A stretch of DNA of 46,662 bases from an uncultured Flammeovirgaceae bacterium (lineage in GTDB: Bacteria; Bacteroidota; Bacteroidia; Cytophagales; Cyclobacteriaceae), in contig CAJWQD010000017.1 of the NCBI GenBank assembly GCA_913045135.1, positions 1 through 46,662 on the forward strand. The letters run 5' to 3'. The translations under genes and the position numbers were made by a program. Under the pieces are notes generated by a model, which did not search any database, was not told where the DNA came from, and saw nothing but the letters and a program-made list of their open reading frames with translations. Position 1 is the stretch's first letter. Every line of letters starts with the position of its first letter. This document shows, in pieces, positions 1 to 9,224 of this stretch.

Positions 1-462
1 TATTGGGGATGGTCCTTGAGCTTATTCTTTCAGGGTGTATTTGGGAATGATATTATGAACTTCAATAAGTTTCTCACCGAGCGTCAAACACCAAATAATA
101 ACATATCGTTAGAATATTTTGCCAACCGGTGGAGTCCTACTAATCCAAGTAATATTTATCCAAAAGTGACGACAAATGTTCTCAATACACATGTTTCCTC
201 TGCGCAAGTTGAATCAGGCACTTATTTGAGATTGAGAAGTATAAGTTTAGGATATGAGTTTCCAAGAAAAATTTTAGAATTAATAAAAATATCTTCTGGA
301 AGGATTTATGTTACTGGTAAAAATCTGTGGACACTAACAAATTATTCTGGATATGATCCAGAGGTTAGTCACTTCGGCCAATCAGCCACCGATTTTGGTG
401 CGGATTTGGGTGGTTATCCTAATTCTAAAATGATGCTATTGGGTTTAAATCTTATATTTTGA
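1..462 (+). CDS. SusC-family TonB-dependent outer-membrane receptor, C-terminal fragment (5' end outside window)
   Basis: The open frame enters from base 1 with no start in view, so this is the last ~153 residues of a SusC-type TonB-dependent importer. The visible part is the end of the beta barrel: an FFQGVFGNDIMNF motif, then GTYLRLRSISLGYEFP, a YVTGKNLWTLTNYSGYDPEV strand pair and a GGYPNS...GLNLIF terminus ending in phenylalanine, as expected for an outer-membrane barrel. These motifs match the same region of the complete SusC at 1943-4714, so the two are paralogs. Its TGA stop overlaps the ATG of the following SusD gene (TGATG), the normal SusC-SusD arrangement. Role (family knowledge): energised import of glycan fragments across the outer membrane with its SusD lid. 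Any internal start is only a truncation artefact. Confidence 0.93.
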   Translation, partial: YWGWSLSLFFQGVFGNDIMNFNKFLTERQTPNNNISLEYFANRWSPTNPSNIYPKVTTNVLNTHVSSAQVESGTYLRLRSISLGYEFPRKILELIKISSGRIYVTGKNLWTLTNYSGYDPEVSHFGQSATDFGADLGGYPNSKMMLLGLNLIF

Positions 463-1943
463 TGAATCAGAATTATTTAAATAGCGCTCATAAAAAGAAA
501 TTTAAGTCGATGGGATTATTAATTGTGATGTCATTGCTTTTAACTTGCAATGATGCATTAGAAGAGGTTCCAAAGGCATTTTTAACACCTCAAAACTTCT
601 ACGAAACAGCTGAAGATGCATTGCTTGCTGTGAATGCATCTTATGACCACATGGCTAGTGGGACTAGTAATCGTGATTTTGGTGGAGTTTATTTCAACAA
701 CTATTGGGTGGTACAAGCAATCGCTTCAGATGAGGGTTATGCATCAGGTGCCAATAACCCTCAATATTCATTGCCTTTAACCAATTTTACTTGGGATGCA
801 AATAATGGTTATTTGGAAGATATTTGGGAGGATCTATATAAAACCATCAACGTAACCAATATTGCACTTAAACAAATACCTTCAATAGAAATGGATCAAG
901 ATCTAAAAAATAGGTTTTTAGGAGAATGCCACTTCATAAGAGGATTAATGTATTTTGAACTGGTAAGGATGTTTGGGGATGTGCCCATGTCACTCCAACC
1001 CACTATCGATTTATCTACCATAGGAATCAGCAGAACATCTGCCGATAAAGTATATGAACAGATAATTATTGATTTGAAACTTGCACGCGATCAATTGCCT
1101 TGGGCTTATACGGATGTAGATAAGGGGAGGGCAACTAGAGGAGCGGCAGGAGGTTACTTGACTAAAGTATATTTGACCCTAGGACTATGGCAAAATGCCA
1201 TTGACGAGGCAAATATCATTATTCAATCAGACGTGCATGATTTGATGCCCAATTTCGGCGATATTTTTAAAATTGAAAACAGTAATAATCAAGAGCTTTT
1301 ATTCAGTATCAATTTTACTTTAAATAACGATGCTATTTGGGAAACAAGCCAGTTTAACGTTCGCACCTTGCCGGTAGAATTGAATAAAAATTCTTTATCT
1401 TGGGAAAGACCCACCCAATACCTCTATGATTTGTTTGAGCCTTCAGACTTGCGAAGAGATGTAACCTTCAGGGTGCAATGGACAGATAATAACTCAGGGG
1501 AAACGCTAACATTCGATCCACATGTATTTAAATATTGGGATGAAACTGCTGAACCCAATGCGAGTAGTTCAAGTAGTGATTTTTTTAATCTTCGTTATTC
1601 AGATCTTTTACTAATGAAGGCTGAGGCAATAAATGAACTCTCGGGTCCGACTAATGAAGCATTTGAATTGATTGATCAGGTACGCGAACGGGCTGGCCTT
1701 GAAGCGCTTGATATAAGCTTGAATAAGGAGGCCTTCAGAGAGGCTATTCTTTTGGAAAGAGCAAAGGAATTTGTGTTTGAAGGCCACCGGTGGTTTGATC
1801 TTGTACGAACGGGTAAATTGGAAGATAAAGTATTACTTGCAAAACCTGATGTGATTGTAGATATGGGTAGACATATATTATTTCCAATTCCACAACGCGA
1901 GATAAATGTTAATCCCAACTTAGTTCAAAACCCAGGCTACTAA
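462..1943 (+). CDS. SusD/RagB-family glycan-binding outer-membrane lipoprotein (first of two)
   Basis: A 493-residue SusD homolog. The chosen ATG at 462 overlaps the upstream SusC stop; an in-frame TTG three bases earlier is not needed. The N-terminus has a basic stretch (HKKKFK), a hydrophobic segment and a lipobox ending LLLTC, with the lipidated cysteine at residue 29. A later ATG at 510 would still keep the lipobox. The mature start EVPKAFLTPQNFYETAEDA is typical for SusD, as are the TPR-like helices (FIRGLMYFELVRMFGDVP, RATRGAAGGYLTKVYLTLG) and the C-terminal RYSDLLLMKAEAINE...FVFEGHRWFDLVRTGK...FPIPQREINVNPNLVQNPGY. It should sit on the cell surface as the binding lid of the SusC encoded just upstream. 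Its stop overlaps the next ATG (TAATG). Confidence 0.95.
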   Translation: MNQNYLNSAHKKKFKSMGLLIVMSLLLTCNDALEEVPKAFLTPQNFYETAEDALLAVNASYDHMASGTSNRDFGGVYFNNYWVVQAIASDEGYASGANNPQYSLPLTNFTWDANNGYLEDIWEDLYKTINVTNIALKQIPSIEMDQDLKNRFLGECHFIRGLMYFELVRMFGDVPMSLQPTIDLSTIGISRTSADKVYEQIIIDLKLARDQLPWAYTDVDKGRATRGAAGGYLTKVYLTLGLWQNAIDEANIIIQSDVHDLMPNFGDIFKIENSNNQELLFSINFTLNNDAIWETSQFNVRTLPVELNKNSLSWERPTQYLYDLFEPSDLRRDVTFRVQWTDNNSGETLTFDPHVFKYWDETAEPNASSSSSDFFNLRYSDLLLMKAEAINELSGPTNEAFELIDQVRERAGLEALDISLNKEAFREAILLERAKEFVFEGHRWFDLVRTGKLEDKVLLAKPDVIVDMGRHILFPIPQREINVNPNLVQNPGY

Positions 1944-4714
1944 TGAAACTTATTTCCATATTTTGTTTCCTACTGATTACGCTTACCTCTACTTATGGGC
2001 AATTAGATTCTATGAAGGTTGATCAAGCTTTTCAATCTGTCTCTGAATTTAATTATTTGCACCTTGATGAATTAGTTTTGGGAAAATTTGCGGGAACTTG
2101 GGTGACTCAGGCTTCGGGAGCTCCCGGCAGCGATTATTCGATGAGGGTTCGGGGTACGGGTAGCATTTTCGGAGGAGCCGAACCCCTTTACGTAATTAAT
2201 GGAATTCCACACTACAACGCATTTAATAATTCAGCTCATATTTATGGTTCTGGAGTAGATTTTCTATCCTTGATTGACCCAAACAACATAAAAAAAGTTA
2301 AGATTTTAAGTAATGTAATTGCTATAGCTCAGTATGGCTCAAGGGGAGCAAATGGTGTAATATTAGTTGAGACTAAGGATGGTGCTGATGAGAGCTTCAG
2401 TATTGGTTTGAAGGCTTTTACCGGTTATCAAAACACTTATAAAAGGCCCAAATTACTTGATGGAATTGGATTTGCTATGTACCAGAATGAGGTCTCAGAA
2501 GGAGACGCGGTCTATACAAATCCAATTAATTTCGGAAAGGGATCTGATTGGCAAAATCAATTATACCGAGAGGATGCTTTAATCGAGAATTATAGCATTA
2601 ATCTTAATGTTTCGAATAATAATACTTCTTTTTCAATGTTAGCATCTTTTATTGATCAATCTGGGATTATTAATCCGTCCGGGCTCAAGCGCTATAACTT
2701 ACAGGCAAGGTTGGCAAGTCGACCTAATGATCGATTATCTCTTAATACTAGTATGGTCTTGGCAAGGTCTGAAGTAAATTCTGTTTTGACAGATGATCCC
2801 AATGGTTATGGTGTGGTTACTGGCGCATATTTGTTTTCACCCCTTTTAAGTTCTTCGGATATTTTAAACTATGGCATTGATAATGATGGATTACCATTGG
2901 ATGGTAAAGATGGTAGACCTCTTAATCTGTTATCTTCACATGAAATTTTGAATCCGATCGCCTTGAGCCAATATGCGACCTCGTTCTCAACTATTTCAAG
3001 ATTATTTTGGGCCTCAAATATTTCATATGATATTACTAAACACATTAGTTTTCAAACTCAGCTGGGAGTTGACGGAATATTTAATGAAGATTTTTCTTAT
3101 TTTGGGTCGGTTCTTCAGCCTGAATTATCTGTTGGAGGTATTGGAATTAATGCCAAGCAGCAATCTTTTAATTGGTTCAATCAAACTTATTTATCTTATC
3201 AGATTACACATGGACCAAATATCTTGAAGGCAAAAATAGGTACAGAGGTTCAGGGCGCTTTGGTTGAATTATTGAGTGGGCAATCTAGGGGATTTGATAA
3301 TGAAACATTGGGATACTATGCCTTAGGTAGTGGTGCAGCTAAAACTATAGGTTCAAATTTAGATGAGCTAAAGTGGTTTGCTGTCATGGGGAGTTTGAAT
3401 TATAATATTAAAAATACATATGATATCAATATAATTCTAAGGAATGATGCCAGTTCTAGGTTTGGAGGAGATTTTGTTTTTTTACCTGCCTTAGGATTTA
3501 ATATGAATTTAAAGTCTGCTGGTATTATTTCAGGAGAGGGGAGACTGTCTGGAGCTAACTTGTATGGCGGAATAGGTCGTGTAGGAAATCAGCAAATATC
3601 CTCGTATTTGCGATTCAGTAGGTTAGATCAAAATGTGATTTATCAAGGGAATACAGAACTTAAATCTTTCACACCAACCCGTCTTGCTAGTGATAATTTG
3701 GAAATGGAGCTGTCTAATCAATTTGACTTAGGGGGGAATTTTACATTTAGAAATGGATTAATGGGTTCACTCGAATACTATAATAGAACTACTATTAATA
3801 GCTTCATTAAATTGCCGATATCTCATTATAATGGAGTATCTAGTTTGATTACAAATTCTGGAGCAATAAGAAATTCTGGGTTTGAAATGACAGCGGGAAT
3901 ACAAAATAAGGTAGGAAAAATTGATTGGAAGATCAATATTAATATAGCACATAACATAGGAAAAGTAATTTCTGGAGGTACATCGAAAATTTTATACGGA
4001 TCTGATGTTTATGGAATGAAAGATTGGTTGATTTATGATGAGGGCGAAGATATTGGGGCAATATACGGATTTAAAATTAATGGCATTATCTCAAATGAAG
4101 ATAACGAGATTGCCACAACCGATGGTGAGACTGCTAAATTAGGTACTATTTCTTATATCGACCAAAATGCGGATGGATTGATAGATGATTCCGACCGAGC
4201 AGTATTGGGTTCAGTTAATCCAAATTGGTTCTATGGTTTTTCAACTGACATAAGTGGCTATGGAATAGATTTATCATTTTTATTTCAAGGCGTAGGTGGA
4301 AATGAAATCGTTAATTTCAATAAGTTAATATTAAATAATTTGGATGGCAATGGAAATGTTTCTGAGGAGGCTTATAGAGGCATGTGGAGTCCTTCAAATC
4401 AAAAAGGTAATCTTCCCATTGTATTGTCAGAGGGCGGTAGTGTAATAGATGAAAGTTTGGTGGAAAATGGGTCATATCTAAGGTTGAAGTATTTTTCCAT
4501 AGCTTATAATCTTCCTAAAAACATTTTAAAGAAATTTAAGGTAAATGCTATTAAGATTTTTATTTCCGGAAATAATATTTTTACACTTACTCGATACTCT
4601 GGTATGAACCCTGAAGTGAGTTTATTCAATTCTGAGGCTCAAAATATGGGTGCTGACTTTGGGGGGTATCCGAGCTCAAAATTATGGTCAATTGGATTTA
4701 AAATAGGTTTATAG
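1943..4714 (+). CDS. SusC-family TonB-dependent receptor, short form lacking the usual N-terminal domain
   Basis: A 923-residue outer-membrane importer. A signal peptide (residues 1-20, ending STYGQ) is followed almost at once by the plug domain: LGKFAGTWVTQASGAPGSD then RVRGTGSIFGGAEPLYVING, with RGANGVILVETKDG at about residues 132-145. The rest is a barrel ending GGYPSSKLWSIGFKIGL. Family SusC proteins are usually 1000-1100 residues with a carboxypeptidase-D-like domain and a DEVVVVGYG-type TonB-box region before the plug; neither is visible here. The start is fixed by overlap with the upstream SusD stop and by the signal peptide. The next SusD starts on the base after its stop. The protein should pair with that SusD, giving tandem SusCD pairs in one operon. 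Whether it couples to TonB normally cannot be told from sequence alone. Confidence 0.93.
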   Translation: MKLISIFCFLLITLTSTYGQLDSMKVDQAFQSVSEFNYLHLDELVLGKFAGTWVTQASGAPGSDYSMRVRGTGSIFGGAEPLYVINGIPHYNAFNNSAHIYGSGVDFLSLIDPNNIKKVKILSNVIAIAQYGSRGANGVILVETKDGADESFSIGLKAFTGYQNTYKRPKLLDGIGFAMYQNEVSEGDAVYTNPINFGKGSDWQNQLYREDALIENYSINLNVSNNNTSFSMLASFIDQSGIINPSGLKRYNLQARLASRPNDRLSLNTSMVLARSEVNSVLTDDPNGYGVVTGAYLFSPLLSSSDILNYGIDNDGLPLDGKDGRPLNLLSSHEILNPIALSQYATSFSTISRLFWASNISYDITKHISFQTQLGVDGIFNEDFSYFGSVLQPELSVGGIGINAKQQSFNWFNQTYLSYQITHGPNILKAKIGTEVQGALVELLSGQSRGFDNETLGYYALGSGAAKTIGSNLDELKWFAVMGSLNYNIKNTYDINIILRNDASSRFGGDFVFLPALGFNMNLKSAGIISGEGRLSGANLYGGIGRVGNQQISSYLRFSRLDQNVIYQGNTELKSFTPTRLASDNLEMELSNQFDLGGNFTFRNGLMGSLEYYNRTTINSFIKLPISHYNGVSSLITNSGAIRNSGFEMTAGIQNKVGKIDWKININIAHNIGKVISGGTSKILYGSDVYGMKDWLIYDEGEDIGAIYGFKINGIISNEDNEIATTDGETAKLGTISYIDQNADGLIDDSDRAVLGSVNPNWFYGFSTDISGYGIDLSFLFQGVGGNEIVNFNKLILNNLDGNGNVSEEAYRGMWSPSNQKGNLPIVLSEGGSVIDESLVENGSYLRLKYFSIAYNLPKNILKKFKVNAIKIFISGNNIFTLTRYSGMNPEVSLFNSEAQNMGADFGGYPSSKLWSIGFKIGL

Positions 4715-6112
4715 ATGCGGTCAGTTGTTTACCTAATTGTTGTTTTATTATTTAATATGGGTTGTGAAAGTTTTTTGCAAGAAGAAAATATGTCCTATAT
4801 GTCTGAGGATGATTTTTATAAAACCCCTCAGGATGCCGAGGACGCGCTCAATGCTATTTATAACCTTTTGACTGATCAAGGTGCATACGGTACCTCTTAT
4901 TGGAGGGTAAAAGGATTAGCTTCAGATGAGGGTATATACGTTGGTAATGATTCAGATATTTTGAGTCTTTCAAATTTATCTTATGGATCTAGTAATTCAG
5001 AAATTGAAAAGGTTTGGAATAGCTTTTACTTATTAGTGCATGCCTCCAATATTGTAATTGAGAAAGTACCAAATATTGAGATGGATTCGGCAAGAAAAGT
5101 TGTGATTCTTTCGGAGGCTAAATTTTTTCGTGGATTAGCTTATATGGAATTACAGTGTCTTTTCAATGAGGTACCTTTAATGCTTGAAACTACTTTTTCT
5201 GCCTCTGAGATTGAATTATTGCCTCAGTCAAGTAAGGAAAAGCTTCAACAACAGATTGTTGCGGACTTCAAAAGTGCAGTCACTTCTCTGCCGCTAACAA
5301 GTGATTGGGGCCGACCGAATCATTACTCAGCAGCGGCACTGTTAGCACGATTTTATTTTTTGAATCAAGATTATATTGAAGCTAAAACTTGGGCAATGAT
5401 GGTAATTAATTCGACAAAATATTCATTAGTTCCAGATGTGAATTCTCTATTTCAAAATTTGAATAATGAAAATAATGAAACAATTTTTGCGGTCACAAGA
5501 AGTGCTAATAATCTGGGTAATATTAATGAAGATTTATTGCCGTCGTCCTTAGGAGGCTCAGGCGATTACAGGGTTCCAGTTGCTTTACTTGAAAATTTTA
5601 ATCCATTAGATCGTCGATTAGAAGTTTTTTTAAAAGAAGAAGAAGATGAATATTATGTGGTCAAATTTTGGGATGAATTCAATGAATCTGCGGGGGGATT
5701 GACTTCCGTAGACTTTCCAATTATTCGTTTCGCTGATATTTTGTTGATGTATGCTGAGTGTGAAAATGAGATTAATGGGGGCCCAACTACTGATGCTTAC
5801 ACGGCTATAAATTTGGTACGTGGCAGAGCTCGAAAAGCTCTTATTAATGATATATTAGAGGTTCGAGACATCTTACCTGACTTGACAGAATTAGATTTTG
5901 CCCAGTTTCAAGAAGCCGTTCGTCAAGAGCGTAAATTGGAATTTTTGTGGGAGGGACTTAGATGGACTGATTTGGTAAAAAATGGGGAGCTTATTAATGC
6001 TATTTCTGAAGTAAAGCCAACAGCAGAGCCTACAATTCGAAATTATTATTTCCCAATACCTTTGATAGAGATGGAATTACATCCAAATTGGTCACAAAAT
6101 ACAGGCTATTAA
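4715..6112 (+). CDS. SusD/RagB-family glycan-binding outer-membrane lipoprotein (second of two)
   Basis: A 465-residue SusD homolog whose ATG directly follows the TAG of the short SusC. The signal sequence ends in FNMGC, with the lipid cysteine at residue 17. SusD hallmarks are SEDDFYKTPQDAEDALNAIY near the N-terminus, AKFFRGLAYMELQCLFNEVP in the TPR-like region, FPIIRFADILLMYAECENEI, and the C-terminal RKLEFLWEGLRWTDLVKNG followed by YYFPIPLIEMELHPNWSQNTGY. It is paralogous to the SusD at 462-1943 but clearly divergent, which suggests the two SusCD pairs capture different fragments of one glycan or have diverged after an old duplication. Expected location is the cell surface, capping the SusC at 1943-4714. 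Confidence 0.95.
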   Translation: MRSVVYLIVVLLFNMGCESFLQEENMSYMSEDDFYKTPQDAEDALNAIYNLLTDQGAYGTSYWRVKGLASDEGIYVGNDSDILSLSNLSYGSSNSEIEKVWNSFYLLVHASNIVIEKVPNIEMDSARKVVILSEAKFFRGLAYMELQCLFNEVPLMLETTFSASEIELLPQSSKEKLQQQIVADFKSAVTSLPLTSDWGRPNHYSAAALLARFYFLNQDYIEAKTWAMMVINSTKYSLVPDVNSLFQNLNNENNETIFAVTRSANNLGNINEDLLPSSLGGSGDYRVPVALLENFNPLDRRLEVFLKEEEDEYYVVKFWDEFNESAGGLTSVDFPIIRFADILLMYAECENEINGGPTTDAYTAINLVRGRARKALINDILEVRDILPDLTELDFAQFQEAVRQERKLEFLWEGLRWTDLVKNGELINAISEVKPTAEPTIRNYYFPIPLIEMELHPNWSQNTGY

Positions 6113-6120
6113 TTTACTCC

Positions 6121-7860
6121 GTGACGCATAAATACAAATCAAATTATGACAAATTTCCCCTCGTTGAAATAAGTGAAAAAGAGGCTATTATTTCCGGATG
6201 GGAAGAAATTATTTCAAAAATAAAAGAGGAACAACCTAAAACGATAGTCATTGAATGTTATCACGGAGTATCCGTGAAACTCCTTATCTCTAAATTAAAA
6301 TTACATTTTGTTGATGCTACGTTTTTAAGTATGACTAGAGGATTTAGAAGCGAGGCCTCAATGGAACAATATTTACTACCATTTTTGACTGATGATAGGA
6401 TTTTTGGACGAATGAGCGATTTAACGTTGGATGCCTATTTTAAAGATTGTGAACTTGATAAAATGAAAAGGGAGTGGTGTAAGATTAGAGGTTTAAAAAT
6501 AGCTGTAGGAGTAGGAGCCTCGCTTTTATGTAAGGAATCAGATTTATTTATTTACGCAGATATGCCCCGATGGGAGATTCAAAAAAAATTTAGAAAGAAA
6601 ATTTTAGGTAATATTGGAGCTAGCAATGCAGGAGAAGATTTTTTTCTTTTGTATAAAAGAGCGTATTTCTGTGATTGGAGAGCTTGTGATAGGATGAAGC
6701 AAACCACTTTTACTAAGTGGGATTTTATTCTAGATACTACTCATCACGAAAATCCAAAATTTTTGACTGTTGATAATTTGATAATGGGATTACAGAAATG
6801 TGCCCAACAGCCGTTTCGTTTAGTTCCATTTTTTGATCCCGGTCCTTGGGGAGGGCAGTGGATGAAAGAGGTCTGTGATTTGGATCGTGCGCAAAGTAAT
6901 TATGCTTGGTGTTTTGATTGTGTTCCTGAGGAAAATAGTCTGGCATTTAAATATGGAACTAAGCATATTGAAATACCAGCTATTAATTTGGTTTTTTTTC
7001 AATCAGAAAAACTGTTGGGAGCCCAAATTATAAGAGAATTTGGTAAAGAATTTCCCATAAGGTTTGATTTTTTGGATACGATGGATGGTGGTAATTTGAG
7101 TCTACAGGTACACCCATTAACAGCATATATAAAAAAGCATTTTGGTATGGATTATACCCAAGATGAAAGTTATTATTTTCTAGATACTGGTGAAGGTGCC
7201 CATGTTTACTTGGGCTTGCTTAATGAGATAGATCCTGCCGCAATGATGACAGATTTGGAAAAGGCACAAAGAGGAGAAATAGTATTTCCTGCAGATAAAT
7301 ATGTTAATAAGTTCAAAGTTAAAAAGCATGATCATATTCTAATTCCAGCTGGAACAATTCATTGTTCGGGTAAAAATTCAATGGTTTTGGAGATTAGCGC
7401 TACCCCTTATATTTTCACATTTAAGTTGTGGGATTGGGGTAGACTTGGACTTGATGGTTTGCCGCGGCCTATTCACTTGGATCATGGTAAAAATGCTATT
7501 CAATGGGAACGTAATACGTCCTTTGCAGAGAATGAATTGATAAATAATATTAAAACAATAAATGAGTCCGATGGCATCAAAGAAGAGCGCACGGGCTTAC
7601 ATGCATCAGAATTTATCGAAACTCGTAGACATTGGTTTTCAACGAGAGTATCACATCACACCGAGGGAAATTTGAATGTATTAAATTTAATTGAAGGGAG
7701 CTGTGCATTAATAGAAAGTCCAACAAAATCATTTGAACCCTTTGAAGTTCATTTTGCAGAAACTTTTATTATACCAGCCGCAGTGGGGTCCTATACGATT
7801 TCCCCTAGCGGGGATGCAGAAGGCACACAATGTGCAACAATTAAGGCATATATTAGATAA
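6121..7860 (+). CDS. Class I mannose-6-phosphate isomerase with N-terminal kinase-like domain
   Basis: A 579-residue cytoplasmic protein in two parts. The C-terminal part (from about residue 300) is a class I phosphomannose isomerase: the zinc-site motif SLQVHP gives Q329 and H331, and IPAGTIHCSG gives H414, followed by SMVLEISATPY and WDWGR. It should interconvert mannose-6-phosphate and fructose-6-phosphate. The first ~240 residues (TIVIECYHGVSVKLL, FLSMTRGFRSEASMEQYL, DDRIFGRMSDLTLDAYF, LFIYADMPRWEIQ) recall P-loop nucleoside/uridine-kinase folds, but the would-be P-loop lacks the GK[ST] core. I chose the GTG at 6121, 8 bases after the SusD stop, because homologous proteins of this kind start shortly before a YxKFP segment; a TTG at 6088 would overlap SusD. 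Within a PUL carrying a GH92 enzyme it fits mannose catabolism. I am sure of the isomerase part, less of the N-terminal domain. Confidence 0.85.
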   Translation: MTHKYKSNYDKFPLVEISEKEAIISGWEEIISKIKEEQPKTIVIECYHGVSVKLLISKLKLHFVDATFLSMTRGFRSEASMEQYLLPFLTDDRIFGRMSDLTLDAYFKDCELDKMKREWCKIRGLKIAVGVGASLLCKESDLFIYADMPRWEIQKKFRKKILGNIGASNAGEDFFLLYKRAYFCDWRACDRMKQTTFTKWDFILDTTHHENPKFLTVDNLIMGLQKCAQQPFRLVPFFDPGPWGGQWMKEVCDLDRAQSNYAWCFDCVPEENSLAFKYGTKHIEIPAINLVFFQSEKLLGAQIIREFGKEFPIRFDFLDTMDGGNLSLQVHPLTAYIKKHFGMDYTQDESYYFLDTGEGAHVYLGLLNEIDPAAMMTDLEKAQRGEIVFPADKYVNKFKVKKHDHILIPAGTIHCSGKNSMVLEISATPYIFTFKLWDWGRLGLDGLPRPIHLDHGKNAIQWERNTSFAENELINNIKTINESDGIKEERTGLHASEFIETRRHWFSTRVSHHTEGNLNVLNLIEGSCALIESPTKSFEPFEVHFAETFIIPAAVGSYTISPSGDAEGTQCATIKAYIR

Positions 7861-7868
7861 ATATGTAA

Positions 7869-9224
7869 ATGATGAATGAGTTAGTTAAAGTGAAATATAC
7901 TTATCTTGTATGTACAGTAGCTGCCTTTGGGGGCTTATTATTTGGTTATGACACGGCTGTTATAGCTGGAGCTATCGGATATTTGAAATTAAAATTTGAT
8001 CTAAGTCCTATGCTTACCGGCTGGGCCGCATCGAGTGCCATTTGGGGATGCATATTTGGTACTTTATTTGCTGGCCGCCTAAGTGATAAATATGGTCGTA
8101 AAAAAGTTTTACTATTGTCAGGACTACTGTTCACCATATCGGCTTTGGGTTCGGCAATTCCGGATAATTTGACACAATTTGTCATAGCAAGATTTATAGG
8201 AGGGTTAGGTGTGGGCTCAGCCTCAATGTTGTCTCCGTTATATATCTCTGAAATTGCACCCGCTAAAATTAGAGGGATGTTGGTTACTCTATACCAATTA
8301 GCAATTGTATTTGGTATCAATATTATATATATCGTTAACTATTTGATTGTGAACACCCATGATCAGGAATGGAATGTACAAATTGGATGGCGATATATGT
8401 TGGGTTCTGAAGGAATTCCTGCAATTTTATTTTTTCTACTTCTTTTTTTCGTTCCAGAAAGCCCACGCTGGTTGGTAAAGGAAAATAGATCTGAGGATGC
8501 TCGTAAAATATTAAATAAAATCAATGCACTCGATGAGGCCCGTCGAATTTTGAAAGAGATTAAAGAGTCTGTTAATGAGGAGAAAGGTAATTTTATGGAT
8601 TTGTTTAAGTCTGGCATTCGGATGGCTATTCTTATCGGATCCGTATTGGCATTGTTCTCACAAATTACAGGAATAAATGCCATAATATATTATGCCCCTG
8701 AAATTTTCAAGCAAGTAGGGTTCGGATCTGAATCTGCACTTTTTCAAACTATGATCATTGGTTTCGTCAATATGCTTTTTACTGTTGTGGCAATACGATT
8801 AATAGATTATTGGGGTCGTCGGACTTTATTGATTTGGGGTGTATCTGGCATGATTTTTTGTCTTTTTGCAATGGGGCTGTTTTTTTATTTTGAAATTTCA
8901 AGTGGACCATTATTGCTATTATTTATTTTAGGTTTTATCGGTAGTTTTGCCAGTTCTTTGGGTCCTATTCCATGGGTTATGATTTCTGAAATTTTTCCTA
9001 CAAAAATAAGAGGAACAGCAATGTCGTTTAGCATTGTAATTTTATGGTTGGGGGTTGTATTAGTTACTCAATTTTTTCCTGTTTTACTTGTCTTATTTGG
9101 AGGAGCTTATACCTTCTGGATTTTTATGATTAATGCTTTAATTTTACTGATATTCACTTTAATTATCATTCCAGAGACAAAGCAAAAAACTTTGGAAGAA
9201 ATTCAAGAAATATGGAAATCATGA
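7869..9224 (+). CDS. MFS sugar:H+ symporter (sugar porter family)
   Basis: A 451-residue inner-membrane protein with about 12 hydrophobic segments. Sugar-porter signatures are all present: GGLLFGYDTAVIAGA in TM1, the loop motif DKYGRKK after TM2, PESPRWLVKENR after TM6, QITGINAIIYYAPEIFKQVG in TM7, a second-half DYWGRRT loop, PIPWVMISEIFPTKIRG in TM10 and a C-terminal PETKQKTLEEI. This family (XylE, GalP, GlcP) imports free monosaccharides with protons or sodium. The gene starts 8 bases after the isomerase and its TGA overlaps the ATG of the GH92 gene, so it very likely brings in mannose released by that enzyme. Two consecutive ATGs (7869, 7872) are possible starts. The exact sugar cannot be read from the sequence. 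Confidence 0.93.
   Translation: MMNELVKVKYTYLVCTVAAFGGLLFGYDTAVIAGAIGYLKLKFDLSPMLTGWAASSAIWGCIFGTLFAGRLSDKYGRKKVLLLSGLLFTISALGSAIPDNLTQFVIARFIGGLGVGSASMLSPLYISEIAPAKIRGMLVTLYQLAIVFGINIIYIVNYLIVNTHDQEWNVQIGWRYMLGSEGIPAILFFLLLFFVPESPRWLVKENRSEDARKILNKINALDEARRILKEIKESVNEEKGNFMDLFKSGIRMAILIGSVLALFSQITGINAIIYYAPEIFKQVGFGSESALFQTMIIGFVNMLFTVVAIRLIDYWGRRTLLIWGVSGMIFCLFAMGLFFYFEISSGPLLLLFILGFIGSFASSLGPIPWVMISEIFPTKIRGTAMSFSIVILWLGVVLVTQFFPVLLVLFGGAYTFWIFMINALILLIFTLIIIPETKQKTLEEIQEIWKS

Noticed and set aside
7946-8320. 124-codon minus-strand frame
   Set aside because: Antisense to the sugar symporter's best conserved motifs; no family pattern.
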